Positions 46,081-57,854 of a stretch of 64,000 bases of DNA are shown one piece after another. Location of the stretch: contig JACKQL020000070.1 in the NCBI GenBank assembly GCA_018296165.2, positions 1 through 64,000 on the forward strand. Direction: 5' to 3'. This stretch comes from Termitomyces sp. T153. Taxonomy: Eukaryota > Basidiomycota > Agaricomycetes > Agaricales > Lyophyllaceae. Made by a program: the position numbers and the translations under genes. Numbering within the stretch: the first letter of the stretch is position 1; every line of letters begins with the position of its first letter. A model generated the notes under the pieces. That model had not been told where the DNA came from and ran no database searches. It saw only the letters and a program-made list of their open reading frames with translations.

Positions 46081-49000
46081 ATGTCTGCGTTTAACCCCGC
46101 GTACAACCCAGTCGGCTACCCAACCGACGCCTACGGCCGGCCCATATTGGAAAATTCCTATGCCCCATTCTACCCGGGTCCCTTCGTGGACCAATACGTG
46201 CCCCGTCACTGGACCCCTGACCCCAACCAGGTGTTCTACGCCCCCTCCATCAGCCAGGGAATACTCCTGGGCTGGCGCCACCCTCCCGCATTCCACGCCA
46301 ACGGCAACAACCCCCGTATCAACCCCGGATTACCCGCAGCACCCCCAACCCCGCCACCTTCCCGCCCATTACTATGCGTACCCAATCCCCGCTGCAGCCC
46401 CAGTCCCTCCGGAAGCCACGGATAACTATTCCCCACCCTGCCCACCATTCGCCGTTCAAACCCCTCCTTCTCCTAGGCAGCAAGGATCGAAGCCTACGCC
46501 CAGCAATGCGACGAAGTCCTCCGCTTCCTCTGCCTGTCCCCTGTGGAATTCGCAAGGCGTACCCGCACCCTCCTTACCAACCTAGGCTACTCCGACGCCT
46601 CCGCAACCCTGGAGGTCTGGGCGGACCGACTCCTCAACTTCCACAAACGCTACCTGCAAGGGAACCTCCCGGAGAATACACAAGGCACCCTGGTGTCAGG
46701 TTCCACTGACCCCGGGGGCTCAGCTGCACTGGGCGAGTCCTTACTAGGCGGGTGTGATTCCCCTGCATTGGTAACCGAACACTTGAAGACGTTCCGGGTC
46801 CGGGTGGGTTGCGCGGGTAGTTGGGGAGATGTGATCCAGACAGGTCCGGGAAGGTCCGGAGAAGTCGGATTGTGGGGAAACGAGACGGTCTTGGCGGGGT
46901 TCAGGCAGAAGGCCGTACGGGAGATTTGCGGAAGCAAGGGAGTAGGTGGCTGTGTGATCAATGGGGATGGAGCCGGGGTTTGATGGGAGATCATTTGGAG
47001 CTGATGGAGTCCGGGACCGAGCGAAGAGTGAGGTTCGGACCTGGTAAAGGAGTGTCGGGGTTCATAATCGTAATCGCAGAGTTCGTGAGGTCGTTAGGGT
47101 TGATGAAGACTTGGGTACAATGGTCTGACGGAGTCACCGAGACAGCGTCGGACGAGACAATATGGAACAGGAGTAGATTCGAGTGGAGATACGAAACAAT
47201 AACAAGAACGATAACGAAATGGAGACAAGACAAGACCGGGAGACTGAGATAAGACCGGGAGACTGAGATAAGACCGGGAGACTGAGAGTAAGGAGAATGG
47301 GACACGAAACACAAAACACGAAAAGGAAACAATCAGACCATAGGTAACGTTAAGCAATATCAAGACTAGAGTACGAAGAGCTACTCGATGACTTATATAC
47401 TGACTACCGGAGGACTTCGGGGTACATCGGCTGTGGCGGTGGGGCTTGGCGGGGCTTGACGGAGTGGGCGGGTGTCGGTTGTGATCGAAGATCGTGCCGC
47501 GCTGATACGTTGATGGGATCATTTGAGAACGCGGGTTGCCCCGAGGTCGTCGTGATACTCCGGAATAGGTCGGAGGAAGCAGGGTGTTGAGTTAATGATG
47601 GGGGGCGAAGATTGGGAACAGCGGGGGTGGTTCTCGGGGTTCGGGAAGCCCAGGGTAAGTGTCAGTGGCTGCGGGGCAGGCACCGAAGTTGGCCAGGGGG
47701 CCGTCGGAGTTAGCCGGGGAGGCGTCGGAGTTAGCCGAAGTAGGCGCGGGGCATGGGCGGAAGTTCGGCGGAGCGTTGGGGGTCCTTTTGGGGGTTCGGG
47801 GGTTTGATGGACGATGTGCGGGGTTTCGGGGAACGGGTCGTGACACCTGGGCCTCGACGACAACTTACGGAATGAGCTCCGCGCTCTGGTCGAAGAAATC
47901 CACACTAGCCCAAACCCCCGCCCCTTCGAAGATCCCCTGGATCCCGCCCGCTCCTTTCACGTGCAACGCGAGGAACCCGTCGGGACACGAAACGAAGCCC
48001 CATCTTCCGTTCCCCGCCAGCAGGAAGAACTCAACGCGGCCTCCAGCATCTTGAGGAATCTCAACCCCGCGGGGGGGCTGTTCGACCAACCCGCCGCCCA
48101 CACCCTGGCCCTCTCCGCCCGGCCCCGGGCCAGCTCGGTGCCCAGCGCCTTCCGAACCTGGGACCAACCCGCCATCCCCGAAATCCGCTCCCAACGACCG
48201 TCCCTACGCGTCGACGACGACAACCGGACCCTCTCCTATATCGACGAGCCGGGCAACCCCGTCGACGAACACCCCCCGCGCAACGGGCCCCAATGAGACC
48301 GACCCCCCCATTTCGACCTCCGCGCCCCTCGTAGCAATGCCCCTCCGCCCCGTCCCAACGCCCCAGTCCCCCCGCGACAGCCCCTGGGCCCCGGGGCGCC
48401 CCGACCCCCTCTGTCCGCCAACCCCTCTCGTCCCCCGCCCGCCCCGATGCCTAACCCCCCCAACGACATCAACTATTTCGGACCCCCGAATCCCGGAGGA
48501 CCCTCTCCCCCTCGATGGGCCCCAGGACCTGCCCCGGGTAGTGTAGGTCAAAACCCCGGTGGGGGACCACCCAATGGCGGACCCCCGGGAGGATGGGGCC
48601 CGGCGATGGACAACTTCCCCCCCCAGCGCGGAAACGGAAACAACTACTACTACTACTACAACGCCGGACCCCCACCCCGAACTCAAAATTCGCAGGACGA
48701 CACCCGCGACGCACTGGCCCAGGAAGGAAAGCTCGACATCCAGAAGCCCGAACCCTTCACTGGCCGCGACCCCCGGAAGTGGCGAATCTTCCTGACCCAG
48801 TGCTTAACTATGTTTCAAGCTAAGCCCATCACTTTTCAGCTTGAGAGCTCACGAGTAGCCTTCGCCGCATCATACTTACAGGGCATCGCCTTCGACCACT
48901 ACACCGCGCTACTCCGGTTCGACCCAAACAATCCCGTACTCTCCCATTGGCTCGCTTTCACTCAAGAGTTCTTGAGTAAGTTTGGCGTCTTTGACACCAT

Positions 49001-49738
49001 AGCAGAGGCGGAGGAAAATCTCTTCAACCTCCGAATGCACGACAACAAACGCTTCACGACCTTTATCGTACGATTCAAACAAGAGGCCTACAAGACTGGC
49101 TGGAATTACAACGCCCTCCGGTTCGCCCTCCGTCGTGCCCTGCCCCAACAGATCAAGGACGTCCTTCGCCTTGCGCCCAAACAAACCACCTACGATGGGT
49201 ACAAGGTGCTCGTTACCCAGGTCGACCAACGTTATTGGGAAGATCGCAGTGAAAACACGGCGCCCCGGACCTCGTGGAGTACCTCCGGTAACACCAACTG
49301 GCAGGCCGGAGCAACCAATGGCATCCGATCCTCCATCCCCGCCAACCCTGCTAACCCCGCACCCTGCTTTCCCCCGGGCTGCGGAGTCCCCAACACTAAC
49401 CGGCCCCCAGGGCAATGACCACCCGCCCAGCTCAACACCGCCGACCTCCACGACACCCCAGTACCCCTGGATACCAACCCCGACGATCGCGACGACATCC
49501 CGGACCCCGCCGACAATCAGGAGGCCCTATGCGCAAACAGGATCCAGAACAGTCAGTGGATCGACGTGCCGGAAGAAACGCAGGAGAAACAACGGAAGGA
49601 GGGCGCATGCATCCTATGTGGTGAGCAGGGACATTTTATTTGCAGTTGCCCTAAACGACAGGTGATGGGACGCGCCGTGTGGACGATCGACGGAGAAGAC
49701 TGCAACTACCAGTTCACGGAAAACAAGTCGGCGGTTTA
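46081..49738 (+). pseudogene. gag of element C, interrupted
   Basis: Structural protein of the virus-like particle. The start at 46081 reads MSAFNPAYNPVGYPTDAYGR. An early frameshift lies near 46330-46400. The frame FARRTRTLLTNLGYSDASAT continues to the solo LTR at 46694 and resumes after 47845 (LGLDDNLRNELRALVEEIHT). A Pro/Gly-rich linker leads to the capsid domain (FTGRDPRKWRIFLTQCLTMF, FLSKFGVFDTIAEAEENLFN, FIVRFKQEAYKTGWNYNALR). A zinc knuckle follows: CILCGEQGHFICSC (CX2CX4HX4C). In-frame TGA codons at 48294 and 49416 sit where Arg fits (from CGA), and TAG ends the frame at 49736-49738. It is dead by a frameshift, two nonsense changes and the insertion. Confidence 0.82.
46694..47845 (-). 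mobile_element. solo LTR (copy B) inside element C gag
   Basis: From TGTCAGG to GTCGTGACA, 1152 bp, with perfect target duplication CCTGG at 46689-46693 and 47846-47850. On the minus strand it shows TATATAAG and AGTCTTGATATT (47367-47356). It is closer in sequence to copies A, D and E than to the host LTR. It inserted after element C did. Confidence 0.95.
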
Positions 49739-52700
49739 GGTCTGGAAGACGCACTAGACTGCGGACCACACCCCAACGTCTTCTCCACCCCAGCCACACT
49801 CCTCCGCGCAATGATGCTCGCCCCGGACAACCCCCCAGCACACCTCCCCTCCCACTCCTCCACAAACCTCCTCCTCCGCACCACTCTCCCCTTCACCGAC
49901 AAACCCGTCCCCACACTAGTCGACAGCGGTGCCACCAATAACTTTGTTGACGAATCCCTGGCAGCGCTCGCCCCACAACCCCTCCGCCGTCTTCCCGCCC
50001 CGATCCCCCTCAAACTCTTTGACGGAGACTCTACCCCAGCGGGAGACATCACTCATTGCCTAGAAATGACCCTGACCTTCGCCGACGGACAACAGCAAGA
50101 ACTCCGGCTACTCGTCACAAAATTACACCCCTCCGCCCCCGTCGTCTTAGGGTTCTCATGGCTCCGCTCCACCAATCCCCGCGTCGATTGGCCCAGTCTC
50201 ACCCTACACCTCGACCGGGACAACCCCGCTGATTCTGGACTGGTACCCTTCCATGTCCCACCCCCCTACGAGAGCTCCGAGGCCACAATCAACCAACCCC
50301 GGACCCCGCCGCAACTTCGCTCTAGGTCTGCGCGATTGTTCGTCATCTATGTCTGACTTGGCGGCTCGCTCAAGGAACTTCCCGCCCTCGTAGACAGCGG
50401 CGCCTCCGGTGTCTTCGTCAGCAACCAACTCGACCTCCGATGCAACAACCTCGACAAACCCCTCGAGCTCCAACTCTTCGATGGGAGCCCCGCCACGACA
50501 AGAATCACGCAGTACCATGACAACACCCTCACCCTTGATAATGACCTGCAGTTCCAGGCCCGACTCCTCATTACCCAACTACCCCCGTCGACCCCAATCA
50601 TGCTCGGACTCCCGTGGCTGCGAGACGTCAACCCCGACATCAACTGGAAGAACCTTACCATGCAATTCCCCGGCCCCGAAGCAAGCTTAGCAGCCGCCAT
50701 CCACCTCCGCTTCCAGCCTATCCTGGACCCCGATGCCACCCCGGATCCGACTGCTACACCTACGGGACCCGGCCCCATTGACTCCAGAAACCTCGACATT
50801 AAAATCATTGGTGCCGCCCCCTTCGCACGCCTCCTACGAGAAGGCACCCCTGCCTTCCAGTTGCAAGTCACGCCGGCCCTACCGGAGGAATACCTCCGCG
50901 CAGGGACTACCACGCCAGAAAAGAAGACAGAGGAACAGATCCTATCCGAAGTAGTTCCCCCGGAGTATCATAAGTTCGCTGACGTGTTCTCCAAAGGAAG
51001 TGCCAAGGAACTCCCTCCGCACCGCTCCTACGACCACCAGATTGACCTCGAAGAAGGCACCTCACCCCCGTTTGGCAAGATCTACAACATGTCCGAAATC
51101 GAGCTCCGGGCCCTGAAGGAGTACCTCAACGAGATGCTCAGCAAAGGTTTCATACGTCCCTCGATCTCCGCGGCTGGTGCTCCGGTTCTGTTTGCCAAGA
51201 AAAAAGACGGATCCCTCCGACTCTGTGTGGATTATCGGGGACTCAACAAAGTCACCAAGAAGAACCAGTACCCCCTCCCCTTAATCGGAGACCTTGTTGA
51301 TCGCCTTCGCAGCGCCAAGATTTACACGAAAATCGACCTTCGTTCCGGCTACAACAACGTCCGGATTGCCCCGGGGCATGAATGGAAGACCACCTTTCGC
51401 ACCCGCTACAGCCTCTTTGAGTATCTCATAATGCCCTTCAGAATGACTAACTCCCCCGCCACCTTCCAGTACTTCATGAATGACATCTTTCACGACATGA
51501 ACGACGTCTTTGTCATTGTATATTTGGACGATATCCTGATCTACTCGAATTCGCTGGCGGAGCATTCAGAGCATGTCCGCCGTGTCCTGGAACGACTCCG
51601 AGAGTATCACCTTCATGCTAAACCCGAAAAGTGCTCATTCCACACAGCGGAAGTCAAATATCTCGGGGTCATCATCACCCCCGACGGTGTGCGCATGGAC
51701 CCCGCCAAGGTCAACGCAATACTCAACTGGCCCTCCCCGCGGAACGTCAAGGAGGTACAGTCATTCTTGGGGTTTGCTAACTTCTATCGCCGCTTCATCG
51801 ACAACTACTCCGGAATCACCAAACCCCTCAACCGGCTCACAAGGAAAGACACCCCTTGGGATTGGGACAGCAAGTGCCAGAGCATATTCCTCCTCCTGAA
51901 GAAGGCCTTCACCTCCGCTCCGGTCCTCCGCCATTTCGACCCCTCCCTACCGATCGTGCTCGAATGTGACGCCTCCGACTACGCTATTGCCGGGATACTC
52001 TCCCAGTCGAACTCGGAGGGCAAGGACCTCCGCCCCGTCGCCTTCTACACCTGATCAATGATCCTGGCGGAACTCAACTATGACATTTACGACAAGGAAC
52101 TCCTCGCGATTGTCGAAGCCTTTCGTCAGTGGTGGGCCTACCTCGAAGGGTCCCCGCACCACATCCAAGTCTACTCCGATCACAATAACCTGCAATATTT
52201 CACGACCACGAAACAGCTCAGCCGCCGCCAGGCTCGATGGTCCGAAACCCTTTCGGAGTACGATTTTACCATTCACTACCACCCCGGGCAACTCGGCGCA
52301 AAGCCCGACGCCCTCACTCAGAGACCCGACATGTATCTGAAGAAATCGTTCGAAACCGAATGAAATGCATTCAACCATCGAGTGGTAATCCCACCCGAAC
52401 ATCTACATGCCATGCTGATTTTAAACGAAGAAGGAATCCTACAGCAAATCAGGAATTCACCCCCGGACCCCTTCTTCAACCAGCACGACCCCCGCAACAA
52501 CCCTGACGAATCGAGCGTAGACAACCCCTTTTTGCTATCCCCGGACCACCGCCTGCTGCTCCGGAGTGGACGAATCTATGCCCTGGACCACAAGTCCATT
52601 CGCCTCGACATACTCCGGCAGCACCACGATCACAAACTCCGGGGGCACCCAGGAATTCGTAAGACCCTTCAACTCATCTCCCGGACTTATTTTTGGCCAG

Positions 52701-53890
52701 GAATGAAGAAGGACGTCACGCGGTACGTGAGGGCCTGCGAACCCTGCCTACGGGCCAAGGTCCCCCGCCATCGCCCCCACGGATTACTGAAACCCCTCCC
52801 CGTCAGTCGCCGCCCCTGGTCTTCAATATCGATGGATCACATCGTCGAACTCCCCAACTCCAAAGGTTTCAACGCAATCCTCGTCGTCGTCTGCCGCCTT
52901 ACCAAGCAAGCCCTCGTTATTCCCTGCCACACCACTGACACCACCCCGGATTTCGCCAAACTATTTCTAGAACACGTATTCTCCAAACACGGACTTCCCG
53001 ACGACATCGTCTCTGACCGTGAACCCCTATTCGTATCTCATTTCTGGCAATCGCTGTGCAAGGCACTCGAGATCAAGACCAGCCTCTCTACCGCCTACCA
53101 CCCGGAAACCGATGGGCAAACCGAGCGCATAAACCAGATGTTAGAACAGTATCTTCGCCTCTACGTTAACTATTTACAGAACGACTGGCGCGCGGAGCTT
53201 CCCCTCGCCGAATTCACCTACAACAACACACCTCACTCCGCCACCGGAGTTTCCCCCTTTTACGCCAACAAGGGCTACAATCCCCAACTCACGCTGTCCC
53301 TCAAGGACATCCCCTCCCACATTGCCCACAAAGTCGCTGAGGACCTCCGCTCCCTCCACCAATTCCTCCGGGACGAGATCGACACCGCCAACCAAGCCTA
53401 CTCCAAGCACGCCGATGCCCGTCACCAGCCGACCCCCGACTGGCCTCCCGGCACCTTGGTCTGGCTCGACCAACAAAATCTTAAGACCCGGAGGCCTTCC
53501 ATCAAACTCGACCACAAACGCCTCGGTCCATTCAAGATCCTCCGGAAGGTCTCCACCCATGCTTACAAGCTCGACCTGCCTCCGGGCCTGAAGGGCCTCC
53601 ACCCTGTGTTCCACGTTCGACTCCTTGAAAGGCACGCTCCAGACCCCTTCCCCGGCCAACGCCCCAGCTGACTGCCCCCCATCGAAGTCGAGGACGAGTA
53701 TCACTACGAGGTCGACGAGATCCTCAACTCCCGGGTAGTTCGCGGCCGACTCCAGTACTTGGTCCGCTGGAAGGGCTACGGACCTGAGGACGATACGTGG
53801 GAACCCCGAAAGAACCTTGACAGAGCCCCCGACGAACTCCGGGACTTCCACCGACGGAATCCCGCCAAGCCCCGGAACCCCCGGGACTGA
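49679..53890 (+). pseudogene. pol of element C: two retropepsins, RT, RNase H, integrase, chromodomain
   Basis: Polyprotein for reverse transcription and integration. It overlaps the end of gag in another frame. The first protease-like domain is TLVDSGATNNFVDESL and VVLGFSWLRS; the second is ALVDSGASGVFVSNQL and IMLGLPWLRD. RT follows: VLFAKKKDGSLRLCVDYRGL, IDLRSGYNNVRI, and the catalytic VIVYLDDILIYS. RNase H starts at about 51950 (ECDASDYAIAGIL) and continues past a stop ([20 protein letters not shown]). The integrase zinc finger has HKLRGHPGIRK and CEPCLRAK, and the core has SMDHIVEL, VSDREPLF and ETDGQTERIN. The chromodomain is [20 protein letters not shown] with [17 protein letters not shown] stops at 50354, 52052, 52361 and 53669 interrupt one otherwise open frame; each fits an Arg position. 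The final TGA is 53888-53890. Confidence 0.88.
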
Positions 53891-54120
53891 CCCAACACAG
53901 ATGGCAATAGTGGGCATAACCCCCGCCTCTGGGTTCACCAGGGATTCAACTCCCACCAATACTCTCCTACGTGTTCCCACTTACTCCTCTCCTCGCTCTA
54001 TCTGAAACTCCCCACACTCAGCAGAAGGTCCAAAGACTGTATAGGCACAAACAATGTACAGGTATATACTCGAACAAGAAAGGGGCAGGGAACAAGTCAG
54101 CGACGGGGTCCGAATTCCCC
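53891..54120. other. spacer between pol and antisense gene
   Basis: About 230 bp shared in outline with 60034-60210 of element D (GGCATAACCCCCGCCTCTGG against GGCGTAACCCCCGCCTCTGG). It should hold 3' ends of both pol and the opposing gene. Confidence 0.5.
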
Positions 54121-55815
54121 TCACTCTCCCTCCTCCTCTGACCCTAACCCCTCTACCCTTCCCACCATGACCACCTCCAACTGTGCCACTACCGCCGCCA
54201 GAACCTCGGGTTGCCTGGGGAGCGGTTCCCCCACGTCCGTCGCTACCTCCCACCACGCCCCGGGGTCTGCCATCGCCCTCTGCCAATTCCCTGCCAACAG
54301 ACGCCCCATCTGCGTAACCCCTTGACCCAACTCCGGCGGAAGGTCCCCGGGCATCCTCGCCAACCCATCGTGGATGGACCCCAGCGCTGCCGACGCCCCG
54401 TCGAGAAGGATGCGATGCTCCCGGGCCCAGTCTGGAGAACCTGAATCAACGCTTAGGAGAAGAAAGTGGGGAAACCACTCACGAAGCACTCCTCGCCGGC
54501 CCGAGGCCGCCTCGTTGGCAAGCCACTCCTCCCGCCGCCGCGCCCTCTCCACCGCCGCCCGGACTTCCCCAGTGCTGGAACCCTGCTGGGTCTCCCGCAC
54601 CCCTGAGCCTCCTGCCTGCTGCGTCGCCACCTCCGCCGCCTCCGCCCATGCCTGCAAATGCACTGTCCGCACCTCCAACTCCTGCAGACAAGATAATCAC
54701 TCCGCAGCAGTCCCAACGGCGACGTCCTTGTCTTTCTGCGCCAGGTCCCGTTCCCTCCGAACCCCGTCCAACTCCCGTCGAGCCCCATCCCTCTCCTCAC
54801 ATACCCCCTGAATCTCCTCCTTGCGTGCGACCAACAACCGTTCCAAGCCCTCTATCCAACGCCGCAGATAGGCCTCCGCCACCGACCACGACCTATCCGC
54901 GGACTGCTCAACGGGGGCTCTGGATGTAGGGGAATACACCACGGAACCAGGGGGGCCCCCCATTACCTGCTCGCCCCGCGCCCGCTTACTGGGACCTGCC
55001 TCGGGTGAAGGGGACGCCCTCCGTTTCCCTTTCTCCTGTCTGGAAGGGGCCCCCTCCCTCCGTCCACCCCACGGAGGGCCACCTTCATGACAGGCGCGCT
55101 AACCCGTTCCCCTTCCCCAGCCCCGGAGCCCCTCCCTGACACCCTGCCCTTCCGCCCTTCCTCCAGCTGCGCTGCGACCCAACCCTGATCCCACCCTTGC
55201 TCTGCCGCGACGCAAACGGCCCGCCAGCTCAGGGTGACGGAGCACTTCTCGTGCCGCAAACGGCACGGAAGGCACACCGACGTGTCCCGCTGTACCCCCG
55301 ATGCTGGTTCCTCAAACTCACACTGCTCCCCTCGTCGGGTACAAGACGCACACTGCAGGGACATGTTGGTTCGGGAAACATGAAGCTAAATGACCACTCA
55401 CCGGGGCCGCCGCCTGACACCACTCGAGGGTGGGGGGACCCCTTGCCCGACCCACCGCCTCGACAAACTGCTCCAGCGTCACCTCCGCCTGTACCACCCT
55501 CAAACCCTCTGGGACAAGCCGGACCACCCCCGGGCAAATGCCAGACTTGGAACGCATAGAAGTGACCACGCCCGCTAGGGGCTGCATCGCATCCACACCA
55601 GACGGTGGCCCTGAGGGACCAGCCACGGCTGCGGACAACTCTGCGAAGGGACAGTCAGTGTTCTGGGGTACAGGGAACGGGCCGCACTCACGACTACGGT
55701 ACATCGCCTCGACCCGACGGCGATCTCGGCGACCCTCTGAATCTTCGGAGGACGACGGCTGGGAAGGCAGGGACAGCGACCTAGATGCTGTGGGAGAATA
55801 GGCTGAAGAAGACAT
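54121..55815 (-). CDS. antisense accessory gene of element C: Zn-cluster and coiled-coil protein
   Basis: Encoded opposite to pol. The start at 55815 (MSSSAYSPTASRSLSLPSQP) opens exon 1 to 55402. A 49-nt GT-AG intron (55401-55353) joins it in frame to CASCTRRGEQCEF and CLPCRLRHEKC, giving CX2CX6CX15CX2CX6C, the spacing of a fungal Zn2Cys6 cluster with a long loop. A basic part follows (KRKRRASP-like in the +1 frame), then a coiled coil rich in Glu/Arg (EEIQGVCEERDGARREL). A conserved helical end closes it: RRREEWLANEAASGRRGVLR, an intron (about 54480-54434), REHRILLDGASAALGSI and GAWWEVATDVGEPLPRQPEV. One indel is needed near 54990-55030, and the junction around 54690 is unclear (short intron or damage). 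A relative lies in element D. DNA or RNA binding is inferred only from the cysteine cluster. Confidence 0.65.
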
Positions 55816-56659
55816 TGCGACAAGCTGGCGGACTCCTGGGTGCGTCCACCCCTTTTAATAAATTAAGAAGGGGCCCCTGACGAACGGCGGCCGCAAGTAC
55901 TGAGTGTGTGGGGCAAGCAGAAGTTACACAAGTGATGGGAGCAGGACTGGAGAGTGATGAGGGATCAATTAGTATTGATGGGTTCCAGGGCCAAGCATAG
56001 GGTGAGGTCCAGAGTTAGTTATGAATGTATGGGATCATAGATATATAAGCAGAGATATGCATAGAGTTTGTAACAGAGTTAAAGTTGAAAGGAATCCAGG
56101 AACCAATAAAGGAAACCAAAGCAGACAAGACAAGACAAGACAGTCAAGACAAGACAAGACAGAGTCAAGACAAGACAGAGACAAAAACAAAATAAATTGA
56201 GAGAAGTATGAGATGGGAGACAGAAATAGAGACAAAGCCAGGAAATGTAACAAATATAGATGTAAGTAGGTAATATCAAGACTATTGTAGCAGATATTAC
56301 TCTATGACTTATATACTGACTACTGGAGCTCCTCTGGAGACAGCAGGTCTGGCAGCAGAGCTTGCTGGAGCTGTGCAGGGTCAACAGGTGTCAGTTCTGA
56401 TCAGTTGGCAGACCACAGTGATATACTAATGGGAATTGAGGGAACTGATGGGGGTGTGGGACACACTGTAATCAATGGGATGTTCCAGAGTGTGTTGAGT
56501 AGGCTGTGGTGACACATTGGTGGTGGTCTGCAGCATATGCCAGAGTTTCTAGGAAGCATTGGAGATAGCTGAGGGCTTGAAACACAATAGGAATGTGACA
56601 GGGTTTGCCAAGGAGCTGTTGAGGTTTGCTAAAGAGGCATCAGAATTAGCTAAAGCAGG

Positions 56660-57824
56660 TGTCACGACCCGTTCCCCAAAACCCCGCACATCGTCCATCA
56701 AACCCCCGAACCCCCAAAAGGACCCCCAACGCTCCGCCGAACTTCCGCCCATGCCCACGCCTACTTCGGCTAACTCCGACACCTCCCCGGCTAACTCCGA
56801 CGGCCCCCTGGCCAACTTCGGTGCCTGCCCCGCAGCCACTGACACTTACCCTGGGCTTCCCAAACCCCGAGAACCACCCCCGCTATTCCTGATCTTCACC
56901 CACCCATCATTAACTCAACACCCTGCTTCCTCCGACCTATTCCGGAATATCACGACAACCTCGGAACAACCCGCGATCCCATCAACGTATCAGCGCGGCA
57001 CGATCTTCGATCACAACCGACACCCGCCCACTCCGTCAAGCCCCGCCAAGCCCCGCCGCCACAGCCGATGTACCCCGAAGTCCTCCGGTAGTCAGTATAT
57101 AAGTCATCGAGTAGCTCTTCGTACTCCAGTCTTGATATTGCTTAACGTTACCTATGGTCTGATTGCTTCCTTTTTGTGTTTCGTGTTCGTTTTTGTGTCT
57201 TTTTCTCCTTACTCTCAGTTTCCCGGTCTTATCTCAGTCTCCCGATCTTATCTCAGTCTCCCGGTCTTATCTCAGTCTCCCGGTCTTGTCTCGTCCCCTT
57301 TTCGTTATCGTTCTCGTTATCGTTTCGTACCTCCACTCAAATCTACTCTTGTTCCATAATGTCTCGTCCAACGCCGTCTCGGTGACGTCGTCTGACCCTT
57401 GTGCCCAATTCTTCATCAACCCTAACGACCTCACGAACTCCGCGATTATAATTACGAACCCCGACACCCCTTACCAGGTCCGAACCTCACTCTTCGCTCG
57501 GTCCCGGACTCCATCAACTCCAAATGATCTCCCATCAAACCCCGGCTCCGCCCCCATTGATCACACAGCCACCTACTCCCTTGCTTCCGCAAATCTCCCA
57601 TACGGCCTTCTGCCTGAACCCCGCCAAGACCGTCTCATTTCCCCACAATCCGACTTCTCCGGACCTTCCCGGATCTGTCTGGATCACATCTCCCCAATTA
57701 CCCGTGCAAACCACCAGGACCCAGAATGTCTTTGAGTGTCCGGTCACCAATGCAGGGGAATCACGCCCGCCTAGTAAGGACTCGCCCAGTGCAGCTGCGC
57801 CCCCGAGGTCAGCGGACCCTGACA
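56660..57824 (+). repeat. 5' LTR of element D
   Basis: TGTCACGACCCG to CCCTGACA. TATATAAG near 57097-57104, AGTCTTGATATT at 57128-57139. Four 19-bp repeats (CAGTCTCCCGGTCTTATCT) at 57216-57291. Short open frames inside are not genes. Confidence 0.93.
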
Positions 57825-57825
57825 T

Positions 57826-57836
57826 AATATCAAGAC
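57826..57836 (+). other. self-complementary primer-binding site of element D
   Basis: AATATCAAGAC, one base after the LTR, matches 11 of 12 bases of the complement of the 12-mer at 57128-57139. The last base is C instead of T. Confidence 0.7.
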
Positions 57837-57854
57837 CTGACCTTACCCCGTCCG

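Larger units (their letters stand above)
45048..55893 (+). mobile_element. Ty3/Gypsy chromovirus, element C (3' LTR missing)
   Basis: The order on the plus strand is 5' LTR (45048-46048), primer-binding site, gag, two retropepsin-like domains, RT, RNase H, integrase, chromodomain and then an antisense gene. A solo LTR of the same broad family interrupts gag. Sequence homologous to element D runs to GACGAACGGCGGCCGC (ends 55893) and then stops abruptly at an older opposite-strand LTR, so the PPT and 3' LTR are lost. The domain order and the self-priming signals place it in the Tf1/sushi-like chromovirus group. Confidence 0.88.

Noticed and set aside
48294..53671. TGA codons as programmed readthrough sites in gag-pol
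   Set aside because: Six sites in one element is too many for recoding, and all fit CpG decay of CGA.
57163..57735. 190-codon frames inside the LTRs (also 62114-62686)
   Set aside because: They are identical because the LTRs are nearly identical. They lie over promoter, repeat and leader sequence and are not seen in other LTR copies of the family.
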